Shown here: positions 6,317 to 7,474 of the stretch, one piece after another | Layout of the letters: each line of letters begins with the position of its first letter | Numbering within the stretch: the stretch's first letter is position 1 | Assembly (NCBI GenBank): GCA_013214985.1 | Contig: JABSRY010000106.1 | Coordinates: forward strand, 1-7,474 | Length of the DNA stretch: 7,474 bases | Direction of reading: 5' to 3' | Source: Hyphomicrobiales bacterium | GTDB taxonomy: Bacteria > Pseudomonadota > Alphaproteobacteria > Rhizobiales > OSC116 | The notes under the pieces: generated by a model | The model's input: only the letters and a program-made list of their open reading frames with translations | Told to the model about the DNA's origin: nothing | Databases searched by the model: none | Translations under genes and position numbers: made by a program

Positions 6317-7323
6317 AACTTGACCTCTATATCATAAAACGCCTTGGGGATTAGTTTTTTCAAATCAATATCTTTAATAATCGATATGATTTTTTCGCTT
6401 GAACCACCAGTACCATATGGATTAATGGTTTTGGCCAATTGATTTTGAAATTCGACTGAATAAAGCTTGTCTAAAGCTACATCTACATTTGGGGTTTTTG
6501 GTGTGCAATTGATAACGCTGATAGCTTGAATGCGGCCTTTTTGACGGTCTCCGATGTTTATAGTCCCAATTTTAAAACTAGGAGCCTCAACTAATCCACT
6601 GCTACTATTGCCAACAATGGCATCAATGTATTGGAGGGCACTCAAATACCGCAATTGTCCCAAAGATGTAAAACAAACTGATTTATGTGCATTTTTCTTG
6701 ACATAATCATCAATCATTTTATTTATGATACGCCCTCCAGTGTCACTATTGGCTTTGGTGAAGATAATTTTTGTACCTTCTAATTTATCTAAAGATGATA
6801 ATATTTCATTGAAATGCTGCTCCGAATTATTGTAATCAAGGGTAACCGGGTGGTAAGTTACTAAAATATTTCGTTTATCAAGCGTCATACCAATTGAGGC
6901 TTCAAAATCATCCTTACTCAGTAAATCTAGATTGAATATATTGTCTAAACCAGCCTCTCCGACGTTAAATACATTTTTAGGTTGTTCGCCCAATTGAATG
7001 ACTCGATTTCGATAGGTTTCTGTCGCTACAAAATGCAGGTGACTCATTTTTGTAAGGCTATGTCGAATGGCTTCATCTATTAAGCCCTCAGTTAATTCGC
7101 CACCATTTAGGTGCGCAATTGGGATGCCAATGATTAATGCGGCCATAATGGCAGAAATAATTTCATATCTATCACCCAGAATTAAAATGAGATCAGGCTT
7201 GAGTTCATCTAACGCTTCAGAAAATGAGATTTGCGCAAGTCCCATTGTTTTTGAAATGCCTACGGGTGTATCGGAGGATAAATTAATTTCAATTTTTTTT
7301 GTGATTTTGAATTGTTTTTCAAA
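6313..7323 (-). pseudogene. legG: LegG/NeuC-type sugar-nucleotide 2-epimerase (hydrolysing), 5'-truncated
   Basis: This is a hydrolysing 2-epimerase of the NeuC/LegG/NnaA type, which converts a UDP- or GDP-linked diacetamido hexose into the free manno sugar used by the nonulosonate synthase. 336 codons remain open, against about 380-390 in the family. Homology starts abruptly with EKQFKITKKIEI and SSDTPVGISKTMGLA; the N-terminal 50-55 residues with the GTRADYG nucleotide-binding loop are absent. Numbering from the internal ATG at 7245, visible motifs are LGDRYEI (23-29), HLNGGELTEGLIDEAIRH (45-62), TKMSHLHFVATE, YHPVT, GNSSSGLVEAPSF and NPYGTGGSSEKI. A TAG at 7324-7326 blocks the frame, and unrelated sequence follows. 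ATG 7245 could start a 310-residue protein, but it lies inside the conserved domain, so that product is probably inactive. The PtmE-like gene downstream suggests a GDP-sugar substrate. Confidence 0.85.
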
Positions 7324-7351
7324 CTATATCATACAACTCAGGAGCATCCGA

Positions 7352-7410
7352 GTGAGGTACAATGATGATGAATCACAATGAGAGCAAATCATCATCATCG
7401 TGTACTGCAC
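7352..7410. repeat. Imperfect inverted repeat 1 of the right-edge segment
   Basis: GTACA plus ATGATGATGA (7357-7371) pairs with TCATCATCAT (7389-7398) and TGTAC (7401-7405), with a CG bulge at 7399-7400 and a 17-base loop. Beyond a 2x2 mismatch (AG/TG), GTG (7352-7354) pairs with CAC (7408-7410). There are 18 pairs in total. The triple ATG at 7362-7370 lies within the left arm. Confidence 0.7.
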
Positions 7411-7474
7411 CGTTTTTGACGAGCTTAGCGCCGATCGAAAGCTCTCAACGAGGGCTTTCGATCCATGGTAAGCT
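7362..7474 (+). CDS. Possible 5' end of an unrecognised gene entering from the junction segment
   Basis: A plus-strand frame opens at three consecutive ATG codons (7362, 7365, 7368) and stays open for 37 codons to the window edge, starting MMMNHNESKSSSS and passing LAPIESSQRGLSIHG. GAGG at 7354-7357 lies 4, 7 or 10 bases before the three ATGs, which favours the second or third. It begins about 40 bases inside the presumed junction, a position typical of transposase genes in insertion sequences, but I recognise no family. An open frame this short is weak evidence. Confidence 0.2.
   Translation, partial: MMMNHNESKSSSSCTAPFLTSLAPIESSQRGLSIHGK
7422..7474. repeat. Imperfect inverted repeat 2 of the right-edge segment
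   Basis: GATCGAAAGC (7433-7442) pairs perfectly with GCTTTCGATC (7454-7463). After a T-G wobble, CTC (7444-7446) pairs with GAG (7450-7452), leaving an AAC loop. Outside a 5x5 internal loop, AGCTTA (7422-7427) pairs with TAAGCT (7469-7474), so the structure reaches the last base and may continue beyond the window. No T-run follows within view, so it cannot be called a terminator. Confidence 0.75.

Larger units (their letters stand above)
7324..7474. mobile_element. Putative mobile-element end or recombination junction truncating legG
   Basis: The epimerase reading frame and its homology stop at about 7320-7323, and what follows is unrelated. Of the 144 bases at 7331-7474, 67 are G or C, against 41 of 120 in the adjacent 7201-7320. 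The segment holds two large inverted repeats (7352-7410 and 7422-7474). Both strands have a frame open to the window edge: plus strand from ATG 7362, and minus strand entering from the edge and ending at the TAG 7324-7326. Neither product is recognised. An inserted element is the simplest reading, but only one end is visible and no insertion-sequence family can be named. Confidence 0.4.

Noticed and set aside
7324..7340. TATGAT (7333-7328) as an outward promoter from the junction into the glycan operon
   Set aside because: The sequence 17 bases upstream (CTCACT) is not a -35 box and TTGTAC is 23 bases away, so only an isolated -10-like match remains.
7067..7381. Plus-strand frame antisense to the epimerase gene
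   Set aside because: It is a shadow of the LegG coding frame for most of its length, with no protein features and no clear binding site.
7362..7400. ATG/CAT triplet runs as a CRISPR or microsatellite array
   Set aside because: There are only three to four units on each arm, arranged as an inverted repeat with a unique loop and no spacers.

Overview
The window looks like an accessory region of an AT-rich Gammaproteobacterium. That assignment is inferred from protein style, codon use and gene families; I cannot name a genus. Every gene I can support lies on the minus strand, so transcription runs from high to low coordinates.

Layout, in the direction of transcription. (1) 7324-7474 is a foreign-looking, hairpin-rich, less AT-rich segment, probably the end of a mobile element or another recombination junction. 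It abuts a LegG/NeuC-type sugar-nucleotide 2-epimerase gene that has lost its 5' end (6313-7323). (2) 2067-6316 is a compact glycan-precursor operon: a formyltransferase (5435-6316), a PIG-L-type N-deacetylase (4782-5438), a divergent DegT/DnrJ/EryC1-like PLP-fold protein (3815-4765), a CBS-pair plus nucleotidyltransferase protein resembling PtmE (2769-3818) and a CMP-nonulosonate cytidylyltransferase of the LegF/NeuA type (2067-2756). Three junctions are 4-base stop/start overlaps (ATGA, ATGA, GTGA), which indicates translational coupling. (3) 507-1933 holds two mobilome-type genes, a pRiA4b ORF-3 family protein and a Pin/Tn3-type serine recombinase. (4) 1 to about 490 holds the 5' part of an ISKra4-type transposase, apparently frameshifted, running off the left edge.

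PtmE-like, LegG-like and LegF-like genes together point to a legionaminic-acid-type nonulosonate made through GDP-linked intermediates, ending in a CMP-activated sugar for LPS, capsule or flagellin. The deacetylase and formyltransferase between them suggest that an N-acyl group on the sugar is removed and/or replaced by formyl; this is inference. The synthase (LegI), dehydratase (LegB), main aminotransferase (LegC), glycosyltransferases and transporter are not in the window and would be expected upstream, beyond 7474. Because the epimerase is truncated and the operon is cut off from its upstream part, the pathway may be broken here unless intact copies exist elsewhere.

The most noteworthy items are the hairpin-rich junction sequence, the Asn-to-Gly change in the formyltransferase N-H-D triad, the degenerate aminotransferase-like protein, and the deacetylase/formyltransferase pairing.
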